A stretch of DNA of 64,000 nucleotides. Origin: Nitrospira sp. (GTDB lineage Bacteria > Nitrospirota > Nitrospiria > Nitrospirales > Nitrospiraceae). Below the pieces are notes generated by a model, which saw only the letters and a program-made list of their open reading frames with translations, did no database searches and had not been told where the DNA came from. The position numbers were made by a program, and so were the translations under genes. Positions within the stretch are counted from its first letter, which is position 1. Every line of letters starts with the position of its first letter. Below are positions 26,239 to 35,146 of this stretch, one piece after another. The stretch covers positions 1,054,001 to 1,118,000 of the forward strand of contig JARFXP010000002.1 in NCBI GenBank assembly GCA_029194675.1. The letters are read 5' to 3'.

Positions 26239-27414
26239 CTATCGTTTGCGAAGCGGAGTGACGTTTCCGGAAGCGCCGCCCTGAATCTTAAACGCGTCGG
26301 TGTCCTGGCCTCCCAACTGTTTGTCGAGCAACGCGTTCACGGCGTCATCGCCTTTGAGTCCTTCAAGTTTGATTTTCAGACGAAGGTTGTTCGCGCTATC
26401 GGCATTGATGAGGGCTTGCTCCAGTGAGATCTTGTTCGTTTTGTATAATTGAAACAGCACGTGATCGAAGGTTTGGCAGCCTTCGTCCACTCCCTGTTCC
26501 ATCGCTTCTTTCAACGTATCGACCTCCGCTTTTTTGATCAGATCCTTGATGCGCGGCGTGTCCAGCATGATTTCCAAGGCGGGGACACGTTTGCCGTCGA
26601 CCGACGGAATCAATCGCTGTGAGATGATCGCGCGAAGATTCAGGGACAGTTGCAGGTAGATCTGAGCATGGCGTTCGACGGGAAAGAAGTTCATGATGCG
26701 TTCGATCGCCTGGTTGGCGTTGTTGGAGTGCAGAGTGCCAATGCACAGGTGCCCGGTCTCGGCGAAGGTAATCGCCGCTTCCATGGTTTCCGTATCGCGC
26801 ACCTCACCGATCAGAATCACATCCGGAGCTTGACGGAGTGTATTCTTCAGCGCGTTTTGGAAGGTCAAGGTATCGAATCCGACCTCGCGCTGGGTGATGA
26901 TGGACTTCTTGTGCTGATGAACAAACTCGATCGGGTCTTCCACGGTAATGATATGGCCCTGGTGGATGGTGTTGCGATAGTCGATCATGGCTGCCAATGA
27001 CGTCGACTTCCCGGAGCCGGTTGCGCCCACCACCAGCACGAGGCCACGTTTGGTCATCGCGATATCTTTGATGATCGGGGGGAGTTGCAACTGTTCGACG
27101 GTCTGAATATCCGCTTTGATGTGACGGAAAACCAATCCGACATTACCCCTCTGCCTGAAGATGTTGACGCGGAACCGACCCAACTCTTTGTAATAGAGCG
27201 CCAGGTTCATCTCCATCTTCTCTTCGAATTCACTTCGCTGTTGCCCCCGCATCAAGGCCAATGCCAGTGCTTCGAGCTGTTCGTTGGTGAACGGGGGAGC
27301 GTCGGTCGGCTGAGTGGCGCCATGGACGCGGTAGATCGGCGAGGCGTCGACGGTCAAATACAAGTCCGAGGCTTCGCGGTCCACCATGACTTTTAGGAGA
27401 CTTCGAACATCCAT
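26239..27414 (-). CDS. pilU: Type IV pilus retraction ATPase PilU
   Basis: A 391-residue PilT/PilU ATPase acting as a hexamer at the pilus base. Walker A GATGSGKS is at about 130-137, followed by the Asp box EDPIEFVH, Walker B LIGEVRDTETM and the His box FAETGHLCIGTLH. The acidic residues and the longer, charged C-terminus (LKIKLEGLKGDDAVNALL) are PilU-like rather than PilT-like. It lies 26 bases downstream of pilT in the same direction, so the two are co-transcribed. Confidence 0.92.
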   Translation of the reverse strand: MDVRSLLKVMVDREASDLYLTVDASPIYRVHGATQPTDAPPFTNEQLEALALALMRGQQRSEFEEKMEMNLALYYKELGRFRVNIFRQRGNVGLVFRHIKADIQTVEQLQLPPIIKDIAMTKRGLVLVVGATGSGKSTSLAAMIDYRNTIHQGHIITVEDPIEFVHQHKKSIITQREVGFDTLTFQNALKNTLRQAPDVILIGEVRDTETMEAAITFAETGHLCIGTLHSNNANQAIERIMNFFPVERHAQIYLQLSLNLRAIISQRLIPSVDGKRVPALEIMLDTPRIKDLIKKAEVDTLKEAMEQGVDEGCQTFDHVLFQLYKTNKISLEQALINADSANNLRLKIKLEGLKGDDAVNALLDKQLGGQDTDAFKIQGGASGNVTPLRKR

Positions 27415-27440
27415 CGGATGTGCTCCGCCTTGTGTGCGTG

Positions 27441-28499
27441 CTAAGCCACTCCGGCCATCGGCGCACCGAAAAGATTGGGGTTCATGCTGCGGGACTGTGC
27501 TTCGGCCTTATGGACCATTCCCCGCGTCGCGAGATCGACCAACGCCATGTCCATCGTTTGCATGCCGTCTTTTTGGCTGGCCTGCATGATCCCCGGGATT
27601 TGGTGCAGTTTGGCTTCCCGGATGAGATTGCGCACGGCCGTTGTCGCAACCATGATTTCGAGTGCGGCGACGCGTCCGCCGGCTTTCTTCTTCAGCAACG
27701 TTTGGGTGATGACGGCTTCCAACGCCTCCGATAGCTGGGTCCTGATTTGCGCCTGCTGCGCCGGCGGGAATGCGTCGATGATGCGGTCGATCGTTTTGGG
27801 CGCGCTGGATGTGTGGAGGGTGCCAAAGACCAAGTGCCCGGTTTCTGCGGCGGTCAACGCCAACTGGATCGTCTCCAAGTCCCGCATTTCGCCAACCAGG
27901 ACGATATCCGGATCTTCGCGAAGCGCCGACTTTAGAGCGTTGGCGAAGGACAATGTGTGAACACCGAGCTCGCGTTGATTGACCAGGCATTTCTTGGATT
28001 TGTGGACAAACTCGATGGGATCCTCGATGGTGATGATGTGACCTTCAAACGTGTTGTTCAGATAGTCCACCATGGCCGCAAGCGTGGTGGACTTCCCTGA
28101 TCCGGTCGGTCCGGTCACCAAGATCAATCCCTTTTCCTTGTCGCAGAGTTGGCGAAGAATCGGCGGCATGCCGAGTTTTTCCAACGGAAGAATGGTGGTC
28201 GGAATATTCCGAAAGACGGCGCCTAACCCACGCTGTTGCACGAACACGTTGACGCGGAAACGGGCGATGTCCCCGAGTTCGAACGAAAAGTCACATTCTC
28301 GCTTTTCTTCGAAGGTCTTCCGCTGAGCGTCATTCATCATGTCGTAGATGAGGGCGTGTGTTTCTTCGGGAGTAAGGAAAGGATGGTCGAGCTTTTTCAG
28401 ATCGCCGTGAATACGAATCATCGGGGGTTCGCCGGCACTGATATGACAGTCGGAGGCGCCTTCCTTTACTGAGAAGGTAAGCAGCTTGGAAATATCCAT
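27441..28499 (-). CDS. pilT: Type IV pilus retraction ATPase PilT
   Basis: A 352-residue secretion-type AAA ATPase that depolymerises the pilus and drives twitching. The N-terminal PAS-like domain begins with GASDCHISAGEPPMIRIHGD. Walker A GPTGSGKS is at about 130-137, EDPIEFVHKSKK follows, Walker B LVGEMRDLETI is near 202 and the AETGHLVFGTLHT His box near 222. The conserved C-terminal AIRAGK-like region reads MVHKAEAQSRSMNPNLF. First gene of the pilT-pilU pair. Confidence 0.95.
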   Translation of the reverse strand: MDISKLLTFSVKEGASDCHISAGEPPMIRIHGDLKKLDHPFLTPEETHALIYDMMNDAQRKTFEEKRECDFSFELGDIARFRVNVFVQQRGLGAVFRNIPTTILPLEKLGMPPILRQLCDKEKGLILVTGPTGSGKSTTLAAMVDYLNNTFEGHIITIEDPIEFVHKSKKCLVNQRELGVHTLSFANALKSALREDPDIVLVGEMRDLETIQLALTAAETGHLVFGTLHTSSAPKTIDRIIDAFPPAQQAQIRTQLSEALEAVITQTLLKKKAGGRVAALEIMVATTAVRNLIREAKLHQIPGIMQASQKDGMQTMDMALVDLATRGMVHKAEAQSRSMNPNLFGAPMAGVA

Positions 28500-28618
28500 C
28501 GCCCGTGATCCTCGGTGTTATGGGTTGTTCGTGAGGTAAAAATCTTCTGTGCATCATGCCATAGCAAAGCCTGAAAGCAAGAAAATAGCCGGAAGGCGCG
28601 TGCCGATGAGGAGGTCGA

Positions 28619-29779
28619 TTAGAGGAGGCCGGTCTCACGACCCGCGAGGTCAAGCGCATGAAGCGCTTCGTCAATCTGCTCGGTCGTGTGTTCCGACGTC
28701 ACAGTGAAGCGTATGCGGCTGGTTCCAGCCTGAACGGTCGGCGGGCGGATTGCGGAAGCGTAGATTCCATGAGTGAGCAGTCGTTCGGCTAATGCTGATG
28801 CAGTGGCTGCGTCGCCCACCAGGATCGGCAGAATTGGACTGACGGTCTGCGTCATCCGAAAACCGAGCTTCTGCATTCCATTGAACAGCCGTTGTCGATT
28901 CGACCAGAGCCTCATCCGACGTTCTGGTTCGCGCTGAATGACCTCGATCGCAGCCGCGGCGGCCGCCGCGATGGCGGGTGGAAGCGCTGTTGCAAAAATG
29001 AATGGACGGGTCACGTTGACTAAATACTGAATCAAGTCGTTGGGCCCGACGATGTAGGCCCCATGGTTTCCCAGTGCTTTACTGAGCGTCCCCATGTGAA
29101 AGGGGATTCGTTGTTCCAGACCGAAATGTTCGATCGTTCCCCGGCCGGTCGGCCCCATGATGCCGGTCCCATGGGCATCATCGACATACAACGTCGCTTC
29201 ATATCGCTCGGCCAGCGATACCAGATCCGACAAAGGAGCGAGGTCGCCATCCATGCTGAATAGCCCTTCTGTGATGATGACAGTGGGACGATTCGCTCGC
29301 CGCCGTCGAAGCAATGACTCCAGGTGCGTACAGTCTCGATGGCGGAATATCCGAAAATCGGCTCGGCTCAATCGACATCCATCGATGAGACTGGCATGAC
29401 ACAATTTATCCGCTAGGATCAGACCTCCTTGCCCGATGAGGTTCGGAATGACACCGATATTTGCTAAATAACCGGCTCCGAACAACAGGGCGGCTTCCGT
29501 CCCTTTAAAGGTCGCAAGGGAGGTCTCGATGCGCATATGGGGAGGGAGAGTTCCACTGACCAGTCGAGAAGCTCCGGACCCAGTCCCATACTGTTCCGTT
29601 GCATGTATTGCGGCGCCGACGACTTCCGGATGGGTTGCAAGTCCCAGGTAATCGTTGGAGGACAGCAAGATGACCTCGCGTCCCGCATATTGGATGGTCG
29701 GCCCGGTGCCTGACTCCAAAGGAGACAATCGGCGCATAAGCGATCGGTCAGCGAGTTCTTTGAGCTTGCTTCGAAACAT
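28619..29779 (-). CDS. bioF: 8-amino-7-oxononanoate synthase
   Basis: A 386-residue PLP enzyme of the alpha-oxoamine synthase family. It condenses pimeloyl-thioester with alanine in biotin synthesis. Motifs: NDYLGLATHPEV near 41, GSGASRLVSGT near 71, DDAHGTGIMGPTGRG near 198, and the PLP lysine in GTLSKALGNHGAY near 236. No other bio genes flank it. Related enzymes (2-amino-3-ketobutyrate CoA ligase, HemA-type) share the fold, but the motif spacing favours BioF. Confidence 0.9.
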   Translation of the reverse strand: MFRSKLKELADRSLMRRLSPLESGTGPTIQYAGREVILLSSNDYLGLATHPEVVGAAIHATEQYGTGSGASRLVSGTLPPHMRIETSLATFKGTEAALLFGAGYLANIGVIPNLIGQGGLILADKLCHASLIDGCRLSRADFRIFRHRDCTHLESLLRRRRANRPTVIITEGLFSMDGDLAPLSDLVSLAERYEATLYVDDAHGTGIMGPTGRGTIEHFGLEQRIPFHMGTLSKALGNHGAYIVGPNDLIQYLVNVTRPFIFATALPPAIAAAAAAAIEVIQREPERRMRLWSNRQRLFNGMQKLGFRMTQTVSPILPILVGDAATASALAERLLTHGIYASAIRPPTVQAGTSRIRFTVTSEHTTEQIDEALHALDLAGRETGLL

Positions 29780-29845
29780 GCTGATTTGAAACTTTCTTTA
29801 GAGCCTCACAGGTCGTGACCGTACAACGAGTGTATTCCGACTGCA

Positions 29846-29875
29846 TTGACAAGCAGAATTCATCCTTAGTATAAG
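29846..29875 (+). promoter_or_regulatory. Sigma-70-type promoter of the TPR membrane protein gene
   Basis: TTGACA (29846-29851) and TATAAG (29870-29875) are separated by 18 bases. Transcription would start near 29882, leaving a leader of about 47 bases before ATG 29929. Confidence 0.6.
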
Positions 29876-29928
29876 ACAAAAGTTCTGGAGCAAATAGTCT
29901 GGTCTCAACCGTGAAGTGATGATTTCTG

Positions 29929-30711
29929 ATGACCTACCGAATTAAAGTTCCGCCTCGGACATTGCCGGTGGATGAAGCTCACCTCGTGAGTGGGCTTGAG
30001 CACTGGGTGCTCGGACTGGCGAACTACCGCTGGTCGATTTTGGTCGGGTTCCTGCTTCTCCTTTTGATAGGGGGGGGGATGTGGGGTGTCTTCTGGTATG
30101 ATGCACAAAATGCCGACAAGGCTCAGGAGCTGGAACGAGAAGCGACACTCCATCTCTTTACACGTGCGGCCAATGATCCGCAGAAGGCGGCCGCCAACCT
30201 GAAGGAAGCAATTGCCCTGTATAAGAGGATACTCGACGAGTATCCTCGAACTCCGACGGCCCCACTCGCACAGTTTAGTCTTGGAAATGCCTATCTTCAG
30301 TCCAACGACCTCGCGTCAGCGATCGAAGCCTATACCCGGTTTATCTCCACGTATGGGGCTCATGTGTCGCTTCTTGGGCTCGTACAGCAAAAACTGGGGT
30401 ATGCCTATCTGCTCAAGGGAGATCTGGATCAAGCGGCCAAGGCCTATTCGACGATCCTCGAGATCCCCGGCGCGATGAATCGGGATTACGCGCTCTTTGA
30501 ACTTGCCAGGTTGGAAGAGAATCGCCCTAGACTGGATGAAGCCTTGAAGCGTTATCAGGATCTGATGAAGACCTTCCCGAATTCTCCCTTGACGAGCGAA
30601 GCCGCCATGCGTGTGAAGGTGATCGAAGCCAAGAAAACTCCCGAGCTGTCACCCACTTCAGCAACTCCTGCTCCTCCTGCTTCCAGCCCTTCGAAGCCAT
30701 CCAAGCCGTAG
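29929..30711 (+). CDS. Membrane-anchored TPR protein (YfgM-like)
   Basis: A 260-residue protein with a cytoplasmic N-terminus (about 1-38), one transmembrane helix (about 40-60, ILVGFLLLLLIGGG) and a periplasmic part of four or more TPR-like repeats (FSLGNAYLQSNDLASAIEAY, QKLGYAYLLKGDLDQAAKAY). The tail is rich in Pro, Ser and Ala. This layout is that of YfgM-type proteins, which help secreted proteins fold near the Sec translocon. A BamD- or YbgF-like role is an alternative. Confidence 0.72.
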   Translation: MTYRIKVPPRTLPVDEAHLVSGLEHWVLGLANYRWSILVGFLLLLLIGGGMWGVFWYDAQNADKAQELEREATLHLFTRAANDPQKAAANLKEAIALYKRILDEYPRTPTAPLAQFSLGNAYLQSNDLASAIEAYTRFISTYGAHVSLLGLVQQKLGYAYLLKGDLDQAAKAYSTILEIPGAMNRDYALFELARLEENRPRLDEALKRYQDLMKTFPNSPLTSEAAMRVKVIEAKKTPELSPTSATPAPPASSPSKPSKP

Positions 30712-30766
30712 ACAAGCTTCTTCCCTCGGAGAGCGGAGCTCCTCACTCGTTCAAGACCGGTGCGTC

Positions 30767-32077
30767 CTAACGAGTGATCACCAGGAACTCCCCCGCCTTA
30801 ATCGCCGGATTGGACAGATTGTTCAACGCTTTGAGAGTTTTAAGCGGAATATGAAATCGTCGAGAGACTTTCTCAAGCGTGTCACCCATGCGGACCCGGT
30901 ATCGGCGGGCAGCATCGGTCTTGACACGCTGACTGCTGACATGCAAGGGAGGGAACTTATGGGTAGGGACTCGGTCGATCAGTTCGACTACTTTGGCGCT
31001 CGTTCCCACTGGGACCTTGAGATGATACGCCGAGTCATCAGGAGGTGTCGCATCTCGCCGCAGCTCTGGATTCAGTAACCGCAGCTCGGCGTACGGAATC
31101 CCTGTCACATTGGCAATCGCGCGGAAGTGCAAGGGGCGGGTCACCATGACCTCTTCAAATTGGTGAAGAGGGACCGGATCTTGATTGAAGCCGTATTGGT
31201 CGGGGTTCTTCGCAATAATTGTCGCAGCCATAATCCGGGGAACGTATTGCTTTGTCTCCCGCCGAATAAGTTTTGTTTTTGAGATTTCTGAAAAGGACTC
31301 CGCCTGAGCCTTCTGAAGGGCTCGCAGGACCTTCCCTTCGCCGGCATTGTACGCCGCCATCGCCAAGGGCCAAGCGCCGAATAAATCATAGAGGTCTCGC
31401 AGGTACCGCGCCGCGGCGACAGTGGATTTGATAGGGTCACGACGTTCGTCAACATAATGATCGATCCGCAACCCATAGAGCTGTCCAGTGCCTTTCATAA
31501 ACTGCCATGGACCTGTGGCTTTTGCTCGTGAATAGGCGTAAGGGTTGAAGCCGCTCTCAACAAGGGAGAGATTCACAAGGTCGCTCGGAAGGTCGAATTC
31601 GGCAAAGATGTTTTCGACCAGCGGACGATAGCGGCTGAAGCGCAGGAGCCATTGCTCAAACCTATTTCGAATTGAGGTGTTGAAAAAATGAATGTGGCTT
31701 TGCACGGTCTGATCGATGACGACGGGGATGTTGTACACCGGACCTTGAGTATCGACACTCGTCGCGTCCGGAGTGTCTAGAGCGGCCTTACCAGGTGTCT
31801 CGTCAGGTTGCTCTGCAATACCGTCCGCCGATGGGAGGTCGGGAGGAGAAACCGTCAGCTCAGGCTCTAAAGGGACCAGGTTTGAGTCAATGCCATCATC
31901 TTCTTGGGGTGATTCTATTTCACCGGCAGGATTACCTTGTTCACCAACAGGACTACCCTGGTCACCGGCAGAATTACTCTGCGCCCGCGCCTCAAATGCG
32001 GGCAACAGCAGAGTGGCACTGAGTACGGCCGCGATTGTCGCTTGAGTCCCCCGCAGTCTGACACACATTGTCATCAT
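30767..32077 (-). CDS. Membrane-bound lytic murein transglycosylase (MltD-like) with LysM domain
   Basis: A 436-residue exported enzyme that cleaves peptidoglycan glycan strands to 1,6-anhydro ends. A signal peptide is followed by a Ser/Pro/Asp-rich linker to about residue 110. The SLT catalytic domain begins at about 150, with the catalytic Glu in SLVESGFNPYAYS and ATGPWQFM, and contains AMAAYNAGEGKV. One LysM motif closes the protein (YRVRMGDTLEKVSRRFHIP). The start at 32077 fits the promoter at 32099-32127 and GAGG six bases upstream. The upstream ATG at 32098 would precede the likely transcription start. Confidence 0.9.
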   Translation of the reverse strand: MMTMCVRLRGTQATIAAVLSATLLLPAFEARAQSNSAGDQGSPVGEQGNPAGEIESPQEDDGIDSNLVPLEPELTVSPPDLPSADGIAEQPDETPGKAALDTPDATSVDTQGPVYNIPVVIDQTVQSHIHFFNTSIRNRFEQWLLRFSRYRPLVENIFAEFDLPSDLVNLSLVESGFNPYAYSRAKATGPWQFMKGTGQLYGLRIDHYVDERRDPIKSTVAAARYLRDLYDLFGAWPLAMAAYNAGEGKVLRALQKAQAESFSEISKTKLIRRETKQYVPRIMAATIIAKNPDQYGFNQDPVPLHQFEEVMVTRPLHFRAIANVTGIPYAELRLLNPELRRDATPPDDSAYHLKVPVGTSAKVVELIDRVPTHKFPPLHVSSQRVKTDAARRYRVRMGDTLEKVSRRFHIPLKTLKALNNLSNPAIKAGEFLVITR

Positions 32078-32098
32078 GGATAGCCTCGATCGCATCAA

Positions 32099-32127
32099 AG
32101 ATTATCGATCCACCACATACTTGTCAA
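32099..32127 (-). promoter_or_regulatory. Sigma-70-type promoter of the lytic transglycosylase gene
   Basis: On the minus strand TTGACA (32127-32122) and TAATCT (32104-32099) are spaced by exactly 17 bases. Transcription would begin near 32092, which rules out the ATG at 32098 as the start of the gene. Confidence 0.65.
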
Positions 32128-32365
32128 GAAATTGAGCGGGCAAGATGCTGGTGCTTTCGTGGCATGCCAAGAGAGGAGAAAACGGTGTGCGGGGGAATTT
32201 GAGACGATGTTTTGATGTTCTATAGCGTCATCGCAAGAGAAAAACTCCTGACGCAGGCTTCGTTTACGCCGATCGATTTCTTGACAGCCTCCCGGCGCAA
32301 ATGATAGCGTACCGGCTCTCCCAGTGGAACCCCATCAGAATTGCATTGTCAAGGAGGATCGATCA

Positions 32366-33508
32366 ATGTTGAAGCGGTATCTCTTGGCTCCTGGCCCAAC
32401 GCCCGTCCCTCCGGAGGTGTTGCTGGCGATGGCTCGTCCGATGATCCATCATCGCGCACCCGAGTTCGATCCGATATTCGCGGAGGTCCGCGAAGGACTC
32501 AAGTGGTTGTTTCAAACACGGAATGATGTCCTGATGTTGGCGGCATCCGGAACAGGTGGCATGGAAGGGGCAGTTTCAAACTTTTTATCTTCTGGCGACA
32601 AGGCCTTGTTTGTCAACGGGGGCAAGTTTGGAGAGCGCTGGGGCAAAATCTGTAAAACCTTTGGAGTCCAAGCGAACGAGATCAAGGTTGAATGGGGACA
32701 TGCGGTGAATCCTCAGCAAGTTGCTGATGCTCTCAAAAAAGATCCTTCGATCAAGGCAGTGTATGTGCAAGCCAGCGAAACCTCGACGGCCGTCGCTCAT
32801 GATGTCAAGGCGCTCGGTGAGCTTATCAAGGGCTATGACAATACGATTTTGGTGGTCGATGCCATTACAGCCCTGGGTGTATTTGACATCAAGACTGATG
32901 CATGGGGTCTGGATGTCGTGATCACCGGCTCCCAGAAGGCCCTGATGCTGCCTCCCGGCATGGCGTTTGTCAGTGTCAGCGATAAGGCGTGGGCCTTAGC
33001 CGACAAGGCTAAAAATGCCGCCTTTTATTTCAACTTCAAAAAGGAACGTGAAAACCAGGTCAAGAATCAGACCGCATTTACGCCGGCCGTCTCGCTTATT
33101 ATCGGACTTCAAGAGGTCTTTCGAATGATGAAGACGGATGGGCTAGAAAAAATATTTGCACGGCAGGGTCGGCTGGCTCTGGCGATGCGAGAAGGTGTGA
33201 AGGCTGCCGGGATGACTCTGTTCCCAAAGGAGTCGCCCAGCGATGCCTTGACGGCGGTGTGTGCTCCTGATGGAATTGACGGACAGGCGATTTATAAGAA
33301 TCTCCGTGTGCAATACGGCATGACCGCGGCCGGTGGACAAGATCACCTCAAGGGGAAGATATTTCGACTATCTCATATGGGATATGCGGATTCTTTTGAC
33401 GTGATCGCGGCACTAGCCGCTACTGAGATGGTCTTAAAAGGGCTCGGCCATCCGGTGAAGCTGGGAAGTGGTGTCGGAAAAGCGCAGGAAATCTTGATGG
33501 CAAAGTAA
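32366..33508 (+). CDS. Class-V aminotransferase (alanine-glyoxylate/serine-pyruvate type), candidate phosphoserine aminotransferase
   Basis: A 380-residue fold-type I PLP enzyme. It begins YLLAPGPTPVPPEVLLAMARP, as in the alanine-glyoxylate aminotransferase family. DAITALGVFD lies near 167 and the PLP lysine in ITGSQKALMLPPG near 193. AAGGAGG lies 8 bases before ATG 32366. It sits 17 bases upstream of serA, so it probably supplies the transamination step of serine synthesis (3-phosphohydroxypyruvate to phosphoserine) in place of SerC. Glyoxylate transamination is the alternative. Confidence 0.85.
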   Translation: MLKRYLLAPGPTPVPPEVLLAMARPMIHHRAPEFDPIFAEVREGLKWLFQTRNDVLMLAASGTGGMEGAVSNFLSSGDKALFVNGGKFGERWGKICKTFGVQANEIKVEWGHAVNPQQVADALKKDPSIKAVYVQASETSTAVAHDVKALGELIKGYDNTILVVDAITALGVFDIKTDAWGLDVVITGSQKALMLPPGMAFVSVSDKAWALADKAKNAAFYFNFKKERENQVKNQTAFTPAVSLIIGLQEVFRMMKTDGLEKIFARQGRLALAMREGVKAAGMTLFPKESPSDALTAVCAPDGIDGQAIYKNLRVQYGMTAAGGQDHLKGKIFRLSHMGYADSFDVIAALAATEMVLKGLGHPVKLGSGVGKAQEILMAK

Positions 33509-33525
33509 TCACGGCGAGGATGCAC

Positions 33526-35124
33526 ATGGTTGCAGCGGGAATGAAAATTTTGATCAGCGACAGCTTGTCGAAACAAGGCGTCGATGCGCTCGAAAAGGCG
33601 GGATTCACCGTGGTGGTGAAATCTAAAATGCCGAAGGACGAGCTGTTCAAAGAGATCAAAGACGCCGACGGACTTATCGTGCGATCCGGCACCAAGGTGA
33701 CGGCGGAACTGATTGCTGCAGCGGAGAAACTCAAGGTCGTCGGAAGGGCAGGGTCCGGCTTGGACAATGTCGACACCCCTGCTGCCACCCGCCGGGGCAT
33801 AGTCGTCATGAACACACCGGGGGGCAACACTGTCACCACTGCCGAGCATACGATGTCGATGATCTGTGCGATGAGCCGGCGCATTCCCCAAGCCACTGCG
33901 TCAGTGAAAGCGGGCAAGTGGGAAAAGGACAAATTCATGGGCGTCGAGCTCTACAACAAGGTGCTCGGCATCATCGGCGCTGGACAGATCGGCAGTCACT
34001 TGACCAAGATGGCGCAAGGTATCGGCATGAGTGTCGTCGCGTTCGATCCCTACCTAGCGTCTGAACGAGCCGAACGAATGGGCGTGACGATGTTGGACCT
34101 CGATGCACTCTTCCGGCAGGCGGACGTGATTTCGGTCCATACACCGCTCACGCAGGAGACACGCGGGATCATCAACGCAGAGTCCATTGCCAAGATGAAG
34201 CCCGGCGTGCTCATTGTGAATTGCGCCAGGGGTGGCATCATCAATGAGCCCGATCTGTGTGAAGCATTGAAAACAAAGCGCGTCGCCGCCGCCGCCTTCG
34301 ACGTGTTTGAAGAAGAGCCGGTCAAGCCGGACAATCCGCTCCTCGCCTTGGATAACTTCATCTGCACCCCGCATATTGGAGCCCAGACGACCGAGGCTCA
34401 GGAAAACGTCGCGATTGGAATTGCGGAACAGATTGTCGACTACTTTACCAAGGGAGTGGCCAAGGGTGCGGTCAATATTCCGTCGGTCGCTCCGGAATTA
34501 TTGCCTCGGTTGCAACCCTTTCTGACGTTGGCTGAGAAGCTCGGCGTCCTTCAAACTCAGCTTGTTCAGGGAGGAATCGAACGAGTTATGGTGGAATACA
34601 GTGGGGAGGTCGGCGCGCTCTCACTCGCGCCCGTGACCATCGCCGTCCTCAAGGGCCTGCTCACCCCTATTATGGAACACCCAGTGAACTATGTGAATGC
34701 CCCTATCGTGGCGAAAGAGCGAGGTATCGAAGTCAAGGAAATTAAGAGCACGGATGCCGGGGATTTCACAAGCTTGATCCGGGTTCGGGTCGAGGCCGGC
34801 AAGGTCTCACACCAAGTTGCAGGGACGCTGTATCACAAAAAAGAAGCCCGCGTCACGGAGATCGACCAATTTAAAGTTGAAGTTGTGCCAGAGGGGCATA
34901 TGTTATTGATTCACAATGTCGATCGTCCAGGGGTCATCGGTATGGTCGGAAAGGTACTGGGAGATCGGGGAATCAACATCGTGCGGATGCAGTGTGCCTT
35001 GGAGAAGCGGGGAGGGGATGCGTTGCTGATCATCGGTTCCGATACGGAGTTCTCATCTGCGGTCCTGGATGAGATCCGGTCGAGCTCGAATATTCTGTCC
35101 GTCAAGGTCGCCAACCTCTCGTAA
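33526..35124 (+). CDS. serA: D-3-phosphoglycerate dehydrogenase
   Basis: A 532-residue long-form SerA that oxidises 3-phosphoglycerate with NAD, the first step of serine synthesis. Substrate and NAD domains contain GRAGSGLDNVDTPAATRRGI, the Rossmann motif GIIGAGQIGSHL, NCARGGIIN with catalytic Arg, and the catalytic His in TPHIGAQTTEAQ. An allosteric substrate-binding domain follows, and a C-terminal ACT domain (MLLIHNVDRPGVIGMVGKVL) is the usual serine sensor. ATG 33526 is best placed for GGCGAGG. ATGs at 33520 and 33541 are possible. Confidence 0.95.
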   Translation: MVAAGMKILISDSLSKQGVDALEKAGFTVVVKSKMPKDELFKEIKDADGLIVRSGTKVTAELIAAAEKLKVVGRAGSGLDNVDTPAATRRGIVVMNTPGGNTVTTAEHTMSMICAMSRRIPQATASVKAGKWEKDKFMGVELYNKVLGIIGAGQIGSHLTKMAQGIGMSVVAFDPYLASERAERMGVTMLDLDALFRQADVISVHTPLTQETRGIINAESIAKMKPGVLIVNCARGGIINEPDLCEALKTKRVAAAAFDVFEEEPVKPDNPLLALDNFICTPHIGAQTTEAQENVAIGIAEQIVDYFTKGVAKGAVNIPSVAPELLPRLQPFLTLAEKLGVLQTQLVQGGIERVMVEYSGEVGALSLAPVTIAVLKGLLTPIMEHPVNYVNAPIVAKERGIEVKEIKSTDAGDFTSLIRVRVEAGKVSHQVAGTLYHKKEARVTEIDQFKVEVVPEGHMLLIHNVDRPGVIGMVGKVLGDRGINIVRMQCALEKRGGDALLIIGSDTEFSSAVLDEIRSSSNILSVKVANLS

Positions 35125-35146
35125 CGATTATCGCGACCAGGTTATT

